Assembly: GCA_903898215.1 (NCBI GenBank)
Contig: CAIUEQ010000199.1
Span: 1 to 15,869 of the forward strand
Length of the DNA: 15,869 bases
Direction of reading: 5' to 3'
Origin: an uncultured Bacteroidota bacterium
Lineage (GTDB): Bacteria; Bacteroidota; Bacteroidia; UKL13-3
Shown one piece after another: positions 1 through 7,560 of this stretch. The notes beneath the pieces were generated by a model. The model did no database searches and was not told the origin of the DNA. It saw nothing but the letters and a program-made list of their open reading frames with translations. Position 1 is the stretch's first letter. Every line of letters starts with the position of its first letter. Position numbers and translations under genes: made by a program.

Positions 1-16
1 AAAAGAATTAAAGCAT

Positions 17-55
17 AAAAAAATCCCGCCCCGAGAACTCGGGGCGGGATTTTTT
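17..55 (-). terminator. Strong GC-rich intrinsic terminator, probably bidirectional
   Basis: A 13-bp perfect stem (23-35 pairs with 38-50, GC core CCCGCCCCGAG) has a minimal AA or GAAC loop. It is flanked by an A-run on the left (17-22) and a T-run on the right (51-55). Read on the minus strand it lies 26 nt past the stop of the T9SS cargo gene, and the left A-run becomes the U-tract. The right T-run would equally stop a plus-strand transcript entering from the left edge of the window. The strand given is that of the gene visible here. Confidence 0.9.
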
Positions 56-80
56 GTTTTATAAATCTCTGATTAAAATA

Positions 81-2030
81 TTATTCAACCATCATTCTTT
101 TAGTAATTTTATATCCATCAGCTTCTACTGTATAGAAATAAACTCCACTGTTTAAATTGCTAAGATCAACTTGGAAATTATTGATACCCGACTGAGCTTT
201 TACAAATTTATTGGTATAAACAGTTTGCCCAACAAGGTTTACAATATTGATAGTTACATCAGCTGTAAAGTTTAATTTCACTGGTATTGAAGTGATGCCT
301 CTAAAAGGATTAGGGAAATTTTGATCCATTGAGAATGCATCATTTTTAACTTCATTAACATACAAAATTGTTCCTGATGTATTTGATTTAATATCGGCTG
401 TAGAAATTACAAGATCATTGATATCATAAACTTCCGGTGTAGCACTGGTCTGATCGTTACCCGGATTTTTCTTACTAAGGTAAGTGATATGAATTTTTGA
501 ATCTGCATATCTTGCAACTGAAGGATAAACTTGCTCAGTACTGATTCCTAAACCAGAAGAAACATTTATAGGATTGCTCCAAGTTAGTCCACTATTTGTA
601 GAATATTCAACATAAATATCTCTGTAATAATTTCCATTACTACCATCATCATAAAGAGTAAATGCAGAATAAACTAAATACATTGTACCAACTGAATCGA
701 TAGCAACACTTGGCCATGTTGAATTTGAAATACCATACCATGTTTTTAATCCTGTTGCAAAAGCATATGTTGAATCTCCGGCAAGTACTGTTGGTGTTAC
801 TTTTACAGATGTAGCAGCAATCATAACTGAATCAGTAGCTAAACCTTCATTCCAATACAATATTGCATCCCCAATTGAACCTGACCCAGCAAGTGATGTA
901 TGCCAGTATTGATATCCTTTTGAATTTTTAGAGATATTTGATTGTCTTGTTGCTTCATCAACCGAAACATCACTTCTATCGCTAAAAGCATGAATTTTAT
1001 AAGAGTTGTCAATTAAAACATGAACAGCATCTCCTGCACATGGAGTGCGTGTAATTGTATCTGACATGAAATTGTATTTATGAACAGGGAAAGTCATAAT
1101 TACTTTTTTGCTCCAAGTTGCGCCATAATTTGTAGATTTCCACATAGCCCAATCATCGAATGGTTTTGCAGCAGTAATTGCAATAACACTATCCTTTGCA
1201 TCTATACTATAAGTATCACCTGAACCCATTGTGTATAGTGTTGAATCGTATCCGGGTAAGGTGTTAAAAATTGAACCGTTGCTAAATGTTTGCCATGTTT
1301 TAGTAGAAATTTGATAACGTGAATAAACCATTGGTGATCTTACTCCGCTAATTGTAACATGGTTTGGAATACCAGCTGATGAATCTGTAAAGCATGAAAC
1401 AACAATCAAGTAATCTCCTGAAATTGTAACATGTGGCCATAGTGGACTAGGATAACCAGGTAGCGGTGTTGAACCGTTAACTTTTGCAGTTGACCAAGTG
1501 CCTGAACCAATTGCTAAATTTTTACTCAAAGAAAAACCTCCAGATAAACCACCTGTATCAGCAAGGTGGCATATAATAATTTCGGATCCATCAGCAGCAG
1601 TTGCTAAAGATGGAAATCCTGTTCTGTATGATTCGATACGTGCTTGAGGTAATGCACCCCATGCCGAACCGTCTGATGAATTATAACCTGTTCCTCTATC
1701 AGGGCAGTTATGAGCATAATCTGTAAAAGCTGCAGTCCATGTTGCTGAAACTTTTCCATCTTTATAAGAAATAATTCGTCTGTAAACAGCACCGTTAGTT
1801 TGGTTAGACCATAATGTATGACCAATAACTGTATTCACATTTCTGCCCGACATTTTATTGTAAATTGTTGGAGTATTTCTGCTTTGATTGCCAATCCCAG
1901 TATATACAGGGCTTATCGACAAGTCTTCTTTTGAAGGAAATTTGAGAGTAGCTTTGGATGATTGCACCATCTGTGCAGACGCGGCTAACGTTAATCCCGA
2001 AACTGTTAAAAGTGTAATTAATTTTCTCAT
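81..2030 (-). CDS. Secreted BNR/Asp-box repeat protein with T9SS type A sorting domain
   Basis: A 649-residue exported protein. Residues 1-19 form a Sec signal peptide (MRKL, hydrophobic core, likely cut after ASA-Q20). The middle part (about 45-545) is rich in Ser, Thr, Gly, Trp and Tyr, as in beta-propellers, and carries two Asp-box-like motifs, STNYGATW (299-306) and STNSGLTW (477-484), both with Asn in place of the usual Asp. These motifs occur in sialidase-type and other BNR propellers. Residues 563-649 are a type A T9SS C-terminal domain: NFPNPF at 571-576, a VNLVGQTVY segment, then SGVYFYTVE and a basic end (KITKRMMVE). The family mechanism is outer-membrane export with cleavage of this domain. 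No sialidase catalytic set (Arg triad, FRIP) was recognised, so enzymatic activity is not claimed; an adhesin or glycan-binding role is equally possible. It is transcribed alone, with a promoter at 2065-2094 and a terminator at 17-55. Confidence 0.85.
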   Translation of the reverse strand: MRKLITLLTVSGLTLAASAQMVQSSKATLKFPSKEDLSISPVYTGIGNQSRNTPTIYNKMSGRNVNTVIGHTLWSNQTNGAVYRRIISYKDGKVSATWTAAFTDYAHNCPDRGTGYNSSDGSAWGALPQARIESYRTGFPSLATAADGSEIIICHLADTGGLSGGFSLSKNLAIGSGTWSTAKVNGSTPLPGYPSPLWPHVTISGDYLIVVSCFTDSSAGIPNHVTISGVRSPMVYSRYQISTKTWQTFSNGSIFNTLPGYDSTLYTMGSGDTYSIDAKDSVIAITAAKPFDDWAMWKSTNYGATWSKKVIMTFPVHKYNFMSDTITRTPCAGDAVHVLIDNSYKIHAFSDRSDVSVDEATRQSNISKNSKGYQYWHTSLAGSGSIGDAILYWNEGLATDSVMIAATSVKVTPTVLAGDSTYAFATGLKTWYGISNSTWPSVAIDSVGTMYLVYSAFTLYDDGSNGNYYRDIYVEYSTNSGLTWSNPINVSSGLGISTEQVYPSVARYADSKIHITYLSKKNPGNDQTSATPEVYDINDLVISTADIKSNTSGTILYVNEVKNDAFSMDQNFPNPFRGITSIPVKLNFTADVTINIVNLVGQTVYTNKFVKAQSGINNFQVDLSNLNSGVYFYTVEADGYKITKRMMVE

Positions 2031-2064
2031 AAAATGATTGTTGTTTAGTTTTAGTTATTGTTTC

Positions 2065-2094
2065 CAAATTTATATGTTATTAAATAATTAACAA
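2065..2094 (-). promoter_or_regulatory. Bacteroidota-type promoter of the T9SS cargo gene
   Basis: On the minus strand the -7 box TAAATTTG (2072 to 2065) matches TAnnTTTG exactly. A TTG (2094 to 2092) lies 19 nt upstream as the -33 element. Transcription should begin near 2058, leaving an AT-rich leader of about 28 nt without a Shine-Dalgarno sequence before the ATG at 2030. Confidence 0.65.
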
Positions 2095-2214
2095 GTTAAA
2101 ATGTAAACACCGTTTTTATTTATACTTTTATGAAGAGCACCTTGTTACAACAGTGATTTTATTCGTGAAGAATTTCTTTTTATCAACATCTTATTTTCTC
2201 AAGTTATCATTCCT

Positions 2215-2222
2215 TAATTTTG
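2215..2222 (+). promoter_or_regulatory. Probable -7 element of the dnaE promoter
   Basis: TAATTTTG at 2215-2222 matches TAnnTTTG exactly and sits 27 nt before the dnaE ATG, implying a leader of roughly 20 nt. There is no good -33 TTTG at the usual distance (only TTA at 2191-2193), so this rests on the -7 box and its position. Confidence 0.45.
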
Positions 2223-2249
2223 GCAGTATAATTTACCCAATTTATTCCC

Positions 2250-5200
2250 ATGTCATCATTTACCCATTTACATGTTCATACACAATTTTCGCTGCTTGAT
2301 GGCGCAGCTGATATTGGAAAATTATATAAAAAAGCATTATCGGATAATATGCCGGCTCTTGCAATTACCGATCATGGAAATATGTTTGGCGCTTTTAAAT
2401 TTGTTGCCGAAGCTTATAAACACAAAGGCGAAGATGGAAAGCCAAAAGTAAAACCAATTGTTGGCTGTGAGTTTTATGTAGTGAGTGACAGAACAAGACG
2501 ACAGTTTACAAAAGAAGATAAAGACATTCGCTTTCATCAATTGTTGCTAGCAAAAAATGATGAAGGTTATAAAAATCTGATCAAATTATGTTCCCTTGGT
2601 TATATCGAAGGTTTGTATGGAAAATATCCTCGCATCGACAAAGAGCTTATTTTAAAATATCATAAAGGATTAATTGCTACTACTTGTTGTATTGGAGCAT
2701 CTGTTCCAAAAGCCATTTTAAAAAAAGGTGAACAGGCAGGTGAAGAAGAATTCAAGTGGTGGCTGGATTTGTTTGGCGAAGATTATTATGTGGAACTACA
2801 ACGTCATGATATTCCTGAACAAAATATCGTAAACGAAGTATTGCTAAAATTTGCTGCAAAATATAACGTCAAAATTATTGCTTCAAACGATTCACATTAT
2901 ATCGATCAGAAAGATGCAAATGCTCATGATATTTTGCTTTGTATTAATACAGGTGAAAAGCAAAGCACCCCAACTCAAAAAGAAACAGGTGATGATGAAA
3001 CATTTGTAAAAGGAAGAAGATTTGCATTTCATAATGACCAGTTTTATTTTAAGACTACGGAGGAAATGAGTTTGCTTTTCAGTGATATTCCTGAGGCAAT
3101 CGATAATACAAATGAGATCGTTGATAAGGTAGAATTGCTTGACTTGAAACGCAGTATTTTATTACCTCATTTCCCGGTTCCAAAAGAATTTTCTGATGGA
3201 GATTCATTCCTTAAACATTTAACTTATATAGGTGCAAAAGATCGATATAAAGAAATTACTGCTGAAGTTGAAGAGCGATTAAACTTTGAACTCCACGTAA
3301 TTAAAACGATGGGATTTGCAGGATACTTTTTAATTGTAGCCGACTTTATCAAAGCAGGTCGTGATATGGGCGTTTTCATTGGTCCTGGTCGTGGTTCTGC
3401 AGCAGGAAGTGCTGTTGCTTATTGTATCGGTATCACTAATATCGACCCAATAAAATATCAATTACTATTCGAAAGATTTTTAAATCCTGACCGTAAATCG
3501 ATGCCCGATATTGATACGGATTTTGATGATGAAGGTCGTCAAAAAGTAATTGATTATGTTGTAGAAAAATATGGGAAAAATCAGGTTGCACAAATTGTAA
3601 CTTATGGTTCGATGGCTGCAAAAATGAGCATCAAAGATGTTGCTCGTGTGATGGACCTTCCTCTTGTTGATTCAAATATTCTTGCAAAATTAGTTCCCGA
3701 TAAACCCGGAATTGTTTTAGACAGAGTGTTAAATGCGCCCATAGATGGCGAGGCAAGTTTGAAAGATACCGAATCATTGCAAAGTGAAGATATTGAAAAC
3801 GTAAAAAAGTTAAGAGAAATTTATCATGGAAGTGATTTACGCGCTACCGTTTTAAAAGAAGCTCTTATCCTTGAAGGTTCAGTGCGAGGAACCGGTGTGC
3901 ATGCATCAGCAATCATCATAGCTCCTAGCGATCTCACCGATTTAATTCCGGTGGCTGTGGCAAAAGATTCTGAATTGCTACTCACACAATATGATGGTAG
4001 AGTAATTGAAGAAGCCGGTGTAATTAAAATGGATTTTTTGGGTTTAAAAAATCTAACCATCATCCGCGATGCTTTACGACTCATCAAACAAAACCATGGA
4101 ATTGATATCAATATCGATGAAATTCCTCTTGACGACAAAATCACATTAGAACTTTTTGCAAAAGGAGAAACGAACGGAACTTTTCAATTTGAAAGTGCCG
4201 GCATGCAAAAATATTTGAAGGATCTGAAGCCCGATAGATTTGCCGATCTTATTGCGATGAATGCTTTGTATCGCCCGGGGCCAATTGCATATATTCCAAG
4301 TTTCATCAATCGTAAACACGGAAAAGAAACCGTGACCTACGATTTGGCGGATATGGAAGAGCAGCTCAAAGATACTTATGGGATCACTGTTTACCAGGAA
4401 CAAGTGATGTTGCTTTCGCAAAAACTTGCAAACTTTTCAAAAGGTGATGCCGATGTTTTGCGAAAAGCAATGGGTAAAAAAGATAAAAAAACGCTTGATA
4501 AACTCAAGCCGCAATTTATTTTACAGGCAACAGAAAAAGGTCACGATGCAAAAATTCTGGAAAAGATCTGGACAGATTGGGAAGCATTTGCTTCTTATGC
4601 TTTTAACAAATCTCATTCAACTTGTTATGCATTTGTTGCATTTCAAACAGGATATTTAAAAGCACATTATCCGGGAGAATATATGTCGTCATTACTCACC
4701 AACAATCAGGGCAATATCGACAAAGTTACTTTTTTCATGGAAGAGTGCAGACGCATGGGAATTCAGGTTCTTGGTCCTGATGTCAATGAATCACAAGTAA
4801 ATTTTGCAGTAAATAAAAAAGGAGAAATTCGTTTTGGTTTGGGTGCGATAAAAGGTGTTGGTGAAGGTGCTGTTGAAGGAATTATTTCTGAGCGTGAAAC
4901 CAACGGTCCTTTTAAAAGTATTTTCGATTTAACAAAGCGTGTAAACCTTCGAGCTGTAAATAAAAAAACAATGGAAGGTCTTGCACTAGCCGGTGCTTTT
5001 GATTGTTTCCAAAATGTTCATAGGGCACAATATTTTGCATGCGGAACTGATGAAGTGAATGTCATCGAAAGAGCAATCAGGTATGGCAGCGTTGCTCAAA
5101 ATAATGAGGCAGCAAACCAACAATCATTATTTGGTGGAGCATCAATGGTTACATTAGCTGAGCCTACAATTCCTCCTTGCGAACAATGGAGTTTGATGGA

Positions 5201-5825
5201 GAAACTCAAACAAGAAAAAGAAGTTACCGGCATGTATCTTTCCGGTCATCCGCTTGATGATTTTTTAATTGAGTTTAATAATTTTCAGATCACTGCAATC
5301 TCAGCAATTGACGATTATAAAAATAAGGAATTAAACATTGCCGGAATTGTAACCGAAACATTTGAAAAAATCGGAAAAAACAATAAACCTTATGGATCAT
5401 TTACCATTGAAGATTACTCTTCGAATGTTAGAATTACCATGTGGAGTGAGGAATACTTGCGCTTTAAACATTTTCTTACAATAGGGCAAATGCTATACAT
5501 TAAAGGTGCAATGAAAACACGTTTTAACAGTACCGACCAATATGAATTTAAACCAAATCAAATCATCCTGCTTGCCGAAGTAAGAGAAAGATTATTAAAT
5601 AAAGTTACCCTTACCTTGAAATCAGAAAATCTTCAAAATGGGTTTTTAAATAATTTTAAACTGTTATTAGAAAACCATAAAGGCTCTGCTGTGTTAAAGC
5701 TTAATATAAAAGATGATGATCAAAAACTTGGTGTAAGTGCAGTGGCAACAAAATATAAAATTAACTTCGACAAAGAGTTAATGACCCAATTTGAAGAAAT
5801 GGGAATTGAGTATAAATTGAATTAA
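2250..5825 (+). CDS. dnaE: DNA polymerase III subunit alpha
   Basis: The catalytic subunit of the replicative DNA polymerase, a family C polymerase of DnaE type; 1191 residues is normal (E. coli 1160). An N-terminal PHP domain opens with HLHVH (H8, H10) and keeps a full set of likely metal ligands: D17, H42 (ITDHGN), E74 (GCEFYV), H96, C147, and D214 and H216 (SNDSHY). The polymerase core has GPGRGSAAGS at 378-387, the catalytic pair D420 and D422 in PDIDTDFDDEG, and the third catalytic Asp, D595, in KMDFLGLKNL. A C-terminal OB fold starts near 1027 (LNIAGIVTETFEKIGK). No DEDD exonuclease domain is inserted, so it is not PolC. The ATG at 2250 puts the HxH motif at its usual distance from the N terminus. 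A thioredoxin gene follows 88 nt downstream. Identification is secure. Confidence 0.98.
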   Translation: MSSFTHLHVHTQFSLLDGAADIGKLYKKALSDNMPALAITDHGNMFGAFKFVAEAYKHKGEDGKPKVKPIVGCEFYVVSDRTRRQFTKEDKDIRFHQLLLAKNDEGYKNLIKLCSLGYIEGLYGKYPRIDKELILKYHKGLIATTCCIGASVPKAILKKGEQAGEEEFKWWLDLFGEDYYVELQRHDIPEQNIVNEVLLKFAAKYNVKIIASNDSHYIDQKDANAHDILLCINTGEKQSTPTQKETGDDETFVKGRRFAFHNDQFYFKTTEEMSLLFSDIPEAIDNTNEIVDKVELLDLKRSILLPHFPVPKEFSDGDSFLKHLTYIGAKDRYKEITAEVEERLNFELHVIKTMGFAGYFLIVADFIKAGRDMGVFIGPGRGSAAGSAVAYCIGITNIDPIKYQLLFERFLNPDRKSMPDIDTDFDDEGRQKVIDYVVEKYGKNQVAQIVTYGSMAAKMSIKDVARVMDLPLVDSNILAKLVPDKPGIVLDRVLNAPIDGEASLKDTESLQSEDIENVKKLREIYHGSDLRATVLKEALILEGSVRGTGVHASAIIIAPSDLTDLIPVAVAKDSELLLTQYDGRVIEEAGVIKMDFLGLKNLTIIRDALRLIKQNHGIDINIDEIPLDDKITLELFAKGETNGTFQFESAGMQKYLKDLKPDRFADLIAMNALYRPGPIAYIPSFINRKHGKETVTYDLADMEEQLKDTYGITVYQEQVMLLSQKLANFSKGDADVLRKAMGKKDKKTLDKLKPQFILQATEKGHDAKILEKIWTDWEAFASYAFNKSHSTCYAFVAFQTGYLKAHYPGEYMSSLLTNNQGNIDKVTFFMEECRRMGIQVLGPDVNESQVNFAVNKKGEIRFGLGAIKGVGEGAVEGIISERETNGPFKSIFDLTKRVNLRAVNKKTMEGLALAGAFDCFQNVHRAQYFACGTDEVNVIERAIRYGSVAQNNEAANQQSLFGGASMVTLAEPTIPPCEQWSLMEKLKQEKEVTGMYLSGHPLDDFLIEFNNFQITAISAIDDYKNKELNIAGIVTETFEKIGKNNKPYGSFTIEDYSSNVRITMWSEEYLRFKHFLTIGQMLYIKGAMKTRFNSTDQYEFKPNQIILLAEVRERLLNKVTLTLKSENLQNGFLNNFKLLLENHKGSAVLKLNIKDDDQKLGVSAVATKYKINFDKELMTQFEEMGIEYKLN

Positions 5826-5845
5826 TAAAAATGAAATTATGTAAA

Positions 5846-5882
5846 TACGCAATTGCGTAATTTCGATTTAGAAGATAAATTG
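5846..5882 (+). promoter_or_regulatory. Palindrome and possible promoter between dnaE and trxA
   Basis: The 88-nt gap between dnaE and trxA holds a perfect 14-bp palindrome, TACGCAATTGCGTA (5846-5859). With no loop it suits a dimeric DNA-binding protein better than a hairpin. A TTG inside it (5853-5855) lies 20 nt upstream of TAAATTG (5876-5882), a one-base-short version of the -7 consensus. If that is the trxA promoter, a protein on the palindrome would cover its -33 region. This is inference from position; the palindrome could be chance in AT-rich DNA. Confidence 0.25.
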
Positions 5883-5913
5883 CGAAAGAAAAAAACATTT
5901 AAATAAATTAAAA

Positions 5914-6234
5914 ATGGCAATAGAAATAACAGATGCAAACTTCGATGAAGTAGTATTAAAAAGCAGCAAACCTGTATTGGTAGATTTTTGGGCTGAATGG
6001 TGTGGACCATGCCGTATGGTTGGACCAGTTGTAGAAGAACTTTCTAAAGAATATGAAGGTAAAGCAGTGATCGGAAAATTGAACGTGGATTTTAATCCAA
6101 AAGTTGCAACCGATTATGGTATCATGAGCATTCCTGCTTTATTGTTTTTTAAAGATGGTAAAGTTGTAGACAAGCAAGTTGGAGCAGTTCCTAAACATGT
6201 ACTTGCAAATAAATTAAACGAACAAATTTCTTAA
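5914..6234 (+). CDS. trxA: Thioredoxin
   Basis: A 106-residue cytoplasmic thiol-disulfide oxidoreductase of standard thioredoxin length. It has the redox motif WCGPC with C30 and C33 after VDFWAEW, the buried Asp region VLVDFW, and the conserved cis-proline at P74 (MSIPAL), followed by the FFKDGKVV strand. There is no signal peptide, which fits a cytoplasmic protein that reduces disulfides in enzymes such as ribonucleotide reductase and is itself reduced by thioredoxin reductase. It follows dnaE on the same strand and ends 2 nt before a strong terminator. The ATG at 5914 is preceded by an A-rich leader without Shine-Dalgarno. The dnaE-trxA order is, from memory, common in Bacteroidota. Confidence 0.97.
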   Translation: MAIEITDANFDEVVLKSSKPVLVDFWAEWCGPCRMVGPVVEELSKEYEGKAVIGKLNVDFNPKVATDYGIMSIPALLFFKDGKVVDKQVGAVPKHVLANKLNEQIS

Positions 6235-6236
6235 AT

Positions 6237-6287
6237 AGTCAATGCTGCCAGAAAATTATTTCGGGCAGCATTGACTTTATTTTTTTG
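6237..6287 (+). terminator. Intrinsic terminator of trxA
   Basis: A perfect 13-bp stem pairs AGTCAATGCTGCC (6237-6249) with GGCAGCATTGACT (6264-6276). A short second helix inside the loop (GAAA 6251-6254 with TTTC 6259-6262) extends it. It is followed by TTATTTTTTTG. The T-run is on the plus strand only, so it ends the trxA (or dnaE-trxA) transcript. For the convergent gldC gene, whose stop is 8 nt away, it would be a weak terminator. Confidence 0.9.
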
Positions 6288-6294
6288 TTAAGGA

Positions 6295-6654
6295 TTAATG
6301 CTTGTGGTCGTCACCAAATATGTCAAGCTTATGTCCAAGTTGATGCGCAAAGTTTCGCATTTCATCAGCCACTTCTTTATTATTGGTTGCTCTTTCAAAA
6401 GTATCAGCTAAAGTTGAATACGTTTGGAACATGAAAATATTCATTTCTTCCACATTCATTTTTTGAGTCCAAAGGTCGATGCGCATTGCATTTTGATGAA
6501 AGCCATCCCAAATGGCAAGGATCATACTTTTTGCTTCCTGCTTTCCTTCAATATCTGAATCATCAGCATCCCATTGCATCTGCACAGGGTTATTTTCTTT
6601 ATCTAATGAAACATCAATTCTGATCTGTGAAGTTTTTACGATTTCGTTTTCCAT
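6295..6654 (-). CDS. gldC: Gliding motility protein GldC
   Basis: A 119-residue protein of the Bacteroidota GldC family, recognised by its typical pattern: an N-terminal strand pair (IRIDVSLDKENNPVQMQWDA, 11-30), AIWDG near 47-51, the core MRIDLWTQKM (57-66), then MNIFMFQTYSTLADTFERAT (71-90) and a C-terminal helix. No signal peptide or membrane segment is seen, so it should be cytoplasmic. In Flavobacterium, GldC is known to assist gliding, apparently by supporting GldB, but is not a core motor or T9SS component. Here gldB is not adjacent; the upstream partner on the same strand is a MazG-like gene 27 nt away, suggesting co-transcription. The ending GDDHKH is His-rich. The family call is firm; the role in this organism, including whether it glides, is inferred. 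Confidence 0.88.
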   Translation of the reverse strand: MENEIVKTSQIRIDVSLDKENNPVQMQWDADDSDIEGKQEAKSMILAIWDGFHQNAMRIDLWTQKMNVEEMNIFMFQTYSTLADTFERATNNKEVADEMRNFAHQLGHKLDIFGDDHKH

Positions 6655-6681
6655 GTTTTATTCTTAGCTTATTGGTTAATT

Positions 6682-7008
6682 TTATTTTAATTTTTCGTTT
6701 TCATGATGTCTGTCTGAATCACGCTCTGTTTTCTTTTTAATATTTTTTTGAAATGCTTCAGTCAAATCAATGCCCGTTTGATTTGCAATACATATTAATA
6801 CAAATAACACATCAGAAAGTTCATCACCAAGGTCATTATTTTTTTCCGAACCTTTGAATGATTGTTCGCCATATTTTCTTGCCATTATCCTTGCAACCTC
6901 ACCAACTTCTTCCATCAAAATTGCTGTATTGGTAAGCTCATCAAAATATCTGACTCCGTTGGTCTTTATCCATTCATCAACGGTTTTCTGTGCTTCAGTT
7001 ATTGTCAT
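6682..7008 (-). CDS. MazG-like nucleotide pyrophosphohydrolase
   Basis: A 108-residue single-domain all-alpha NTP pyrophosphohydrolase. The metal-binding signature is complete: EEVGE (E33, E34, E37) and GDELSDV (D62, E63, D66), the ExxE...ExxD arrangement that holds Mg2+ in the MazG/dUTPase-like superfamily. The family hydrolyses NTPs or dNTPs to the monophosphate and pyrophosphate, often cleaning up non-standard nucleotides; the substrate here cannot be told. The length matches short single-domain relatives rather than the two-domain E. coli MazG. The C-terminal tail is highly charged (KKKTERDSDRHHENEKLK). It is the first gene of a minus-strand pair with gldC. No matching promoter was found upstream of 7008. 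Confidence 0.88.
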   Translation of the reverse strand: MTITEAQKTVDEWIKTNGVRYFDELTNTAILMEEVGEVARIMARKYGEQSFKGSEKNNDLGDELSDVLFVLICIANQTGIDLTEAFQKNIKKKTERDSDRHHENEKLK

Positions 7009-7105
7009 AAAAAATTGATTGTTGGGATGCGAAAATAATCCAATTTACAACTTACAGGAAAGAAATATTTTAGGATAATATCCTTTTATCAGAGGAAGAA
7101 AATTA

Positions 7106-7291
7106 GACCTCTTTCAACATTCAAGTTTAGATTCCTCACTTTGTTCGGAATGACAGGCAATTATGCGAGAGCTTTGATTGGCGGGCGCTTTGCACCCGCC
7201 AATCAAAGCTAGATATTCAGAGTAATTGTCATTCTGAACAAAGTGAAGAATCTGAAAAGATGATTGTAAAACCTAAATGATGAAAGAAGTC
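7106..7291. repeat. MITE-like imperfect palindromic element
   Basis: Nested inverted repeats share one centre. The outer ends GACCTCTTTCAACATTC (7106-7122) and the reverse complement of 7275-7291 pair with three mismatches, and pairing continues inward through GTTT (7125-7128 with 7269-7272). Middle arms: AGATTCCTCACTTTGTTC at 7129-7146 against its partner near 7236-7253, then GGAATGACA, with two mismatches in all. The core is a perfect 16-bp stem, AGCTTTGATTGGCGGG (7170-7185) with 7195-7210, around a CGCTTTGCA loop. The right arm has about 15 extra bases (near 7254-7268). No T-run follows, so it is not a terminator. It contains no gene. The design fits a non-autonomous palindromic repeat; arms reading like CTTTGTTCAGAATGACA are, from memory, frequent between genes in Bacteroidota drafts. 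Confidence 0.75.
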
Positions 7292-7505
7292 AATTGAGTG
7301 TTTTGAATTTCAAACTTAAACCTCCTAAAAAGTGAACTTCGTGTTTGGTTTACAAGGCGTTTTCCATCAATTGAACAGAAAGCATCAAACCTTAACAATA
7401 TTTATATAGCTGAAAACCAGTGTACATGAGAATAAGATTGGAGATAAGTTTAAACTGGCACCATTCTTTCATATTGGTGTTCATACTTTTTTCATTATAA
7501 AATTC

Positions 7506-7542
7506 AAAAAGCCGCTTTGTGATAAAAATCCGAGCGGCTTTT
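7506..7542 (-). terminator. Intrinsic terminator of the OmpA-family gene
   Basis: A perfect 10-bp stem pairs AAAAGCCGCT (7507-7516) with AGCGGCTTTT (7533-7542) around a 16-nt loop. On the minus strand the hairpin starts 18 nt after the stop of the OmpA-family gene, and the A-run 7506-7510 supplies the U-tract. Confidence 0.85.
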
Positions 7543-7560
7543 CTATTTCTACAAATCCAT

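Larger units (their letters stand above)
7009..7560. other. Gene-free stretch of 552 bases
   Basis: No credible coding frame is present. From left to right it holds about 95 bases of unremarkable upstream DNA of the MazG-like gene, the palindromic element at 7106-7291, about 215 AT-rich bases (7292-7506) in which only very short frames are open and no similarity was recognised, and the terminator of the OmpA-family gene at 7506-7542. The 7292-7506 part may be decayed sequence. Confidence 0.7.

Noticed and set aside
5831..5860. A 9-codon frame between dnaE and trxA, possible leader peptide
   Set aside because: No attenuator hairpins or repeated regulatory codons follow; chance is enough to explain it.
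7170..7210. Core hairpin of the palindromic element as a transcription terminator
   Set aside because: No T-run follows on either strand, and the pairing continues far outside the core, which fits a repeat element.
7426..7500. A 24-codon frame in the gene-free stretch (MRIRLEISL start)
   Set aside because: Too short, no leader signals and no similarity; open frames of this size are expected by chance.
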